Source: an uncultured Burkholderiales bacterium (GTDB taxonomy: Bacteria > Pseudomonadota > Gammaproteobacteria > Burkholderiales > Casimicrobiaceae). From it: DNA of 35,395 nucleotides. Position numbers and translations under genes: made by a program. The notes under the pieces were generated by a model. It was not told where the DNA came from and did not search any database. It saw only the letters and a list, made by a program, of their open reading frames with translations. Positions 34,755-35,395 of the stretch are shown here, piece after piece. Numbering within the stretch: position 1 is the first letter of the stretch; each line of letters opens with the position of its first letter. The DNA is taken from assembly GCA_937944385.1 (NCBI GenBank), contig CALDYQ010000030.1:1-35395 (forward strand). Reading direction: 5' to 3'.

Positions 34755-35395
34755 GCCGACAGGTTCACCTCTGCACCTGCAACCGCTCGATCCCGCTCGA
34801 GCGTCACGCGTTGGCCGAAGCGGGTCAGTTCGCGGGTGCAGGCGCCATTCGTACATACGACGCGATGTGCCGGCACGAGCTCGCTCGGCTCGCCGAAACG
34901 GCGGAGGGCGATACGGTCGTCGCCTGCACGCAGGAGATGCGCCTGCTCGGCGAAGCGCTTGGCGATGCGAAGCGGGTCTCGACAGTGCGTTTCGTGAACG
35001 TGCGCGAAACGGCCGGCTGGTCGAAACAGGGCACGTTCAGCGGCCCGAAGATTGCGGCACTCGTTGCCGAGGCGATGCTGCCGGAGCCTGCGCCGACGCC
35101 GGTCGTGAACTACCGATCGGGCGGGCAGACGCTGTTTTCGTGGCTTGCGACGCTGTCGAAGACGCTGCATAACTTCGTCGGGCCGGTGTTCGTGGTTGGT
35201 TGCCTGCTGCTCTTTCTCACCTTCGTCCGTGACAACTGGCCCAAGGCGGTGGACCTGAAGTGGATCGCAGCCGGTGGCGGACTCTTCAATGACAAGCACA
35301 TTCCGAGCGAGCGCTTCAACGCCGGAGAAAAGGTCTGGTTCTGGGGCGGCGTGATGCTCCTCGGCATCATCGTGGGCGGGTCAGGACTGGTGCTC
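34751..35395 (+). CDS. In-frame chimera: accessory ferredoxin N-terminus joined to formate dehydrogenase gamma subunit (runs off the window)
   Basis: 215 residues are visible and the frame is open to the window end. Residues 1 to about 128 match the N-terminal part of the 4Fe-4S ferredoxin-like protein that follows DUF3306: CTCNRSIPLE, YDAMCRHEL, VACTQE, FVNVRETAGWS and GPKIAALVAEA. From about residue 129-140 the sequence becomes the middle of a formate dehydrogenase cytochrome b (gamma) subunit: HNFVGPVFVVG, LTFVRDNWPK, GGGLFNDKHIPSERFNAGEK and FWGGVMLLG, with two membrane helices. The ferredoxin's C-terminal clusters and the N-terminus of the gamma subunit are missing, as are the alpha and beta subunit genes expected between them. 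A deletion or an assembly join near 35132-35168 would explain it. Confidence 0.8.
   Translation, partial: MSRQVHLCTCNRSIPLERHALAEAGQFAGAGAIRTYDAMCRHELARLAETAEGDTVVACTQEMRLLGEALGDAKRVSTVRFVNVRETAGWSKQGTFSGPKIAALVAEAMLPEPAPTPVVNYRSGGQTLFSWLATLSKTLHNFVGPVFVVGCLLLFLTFVRDNWPKAVDLKWIAAGGGLFNDKHIPSERFNAGEKVWFWGGVMLLGIIVGGSGLVL

Overview
The window is 35.4 kb of GC-rich, gene-dense DNA from a betaproteobacterium-like organism. The main evidence is the conserved envelope/translation run rpsB-tsf-pyrH-frr-uppS-cdsA-dxr-rseP-bamA-skp-lpxD-fabZ-lpxA-lpxB-rnhB, an AioXSR-controlled arsenite oxidase, and a DUF3305/DUF3306/ferredoxin formate-dehydrogenase accessory cluster. I cannot assign a genus. All assignments come from reading the sequence and from family knowledge; no database search was run.

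Region 1 (1-373) has no protein gene. It holds two tandem copies, about 200 bp apart, of a palindromic repeat. One boundary of each copy looks like the 3' end of a serine tRNA, and each copy encloses a terminator-like hairpin. Region 2 (374-8331) is an arsenite-oxidation locus. On the minus strand lie aioB (Rieske), aioA (molybdopterin subunit), a terminator hairpin, a small cytochrome c and a nitroreductase. On the plus strand lie aioX, aioS and aioR (arsenite-binding protein, histidine kinase, sigma-54 activator). The 5' region between the two arms holds a near-consensus -24/-12 promoter, a perfect IHF consensus and a nested GTAAC/GTTAC dyad that is a good candidate for the AioR enhancer.

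Region 3 (8536-25198) is core metabolism, all on the plus strand. A long-chain acyl-CoA ligase (fadD) comes first. The rpsB-tsf unit follows and ends in a terminator. The long pyrH-to-rnhB run then covers nucleotide, isoprenoid, phospholipid, outer-membrane-protein and lipid A synthesis, with most of its start and stop codons overlapping.

Region 4 (25253-33413) is mixed accessory and metabolic DNA. It holds a flavin reductase, an EamA transporter gene split by an in-frame TAG, folP (whose 3' end overlaps the transporter gene), a 5-aminolevulinate synthase (the C4 haem pathway, unexpected in this group), a 2-aminomuconate-deaminase-like RidA protein, a 3-hydroxyanthranilate 3,4-dioxygenase, a 5'-nucleotidase lipoprotein and moaA. 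MoaA makes the molybdopterin precursor that AioA (and any formate dehydrogenase) needs.

Region 5 (33494 to the end) begins as a normal formate-dehydrogenase accessory operon (DUF3305, DUF3306, ferredoxin). The ferredoxin reading frame then runs, without a frame break, into the C-terminal half of a formate dehydrogenase cytochrome b (gamma) subunit. This looks like a collapsed locus or a chimera. The most notable observations are this fusion, the aminolevulinate synthase/3-hydroxyanthranilate gene group, the complete sigma-54/IHF/enhancer layout at aio, and the tRNA-Ser-like hairpin repeats beside the aio locus.
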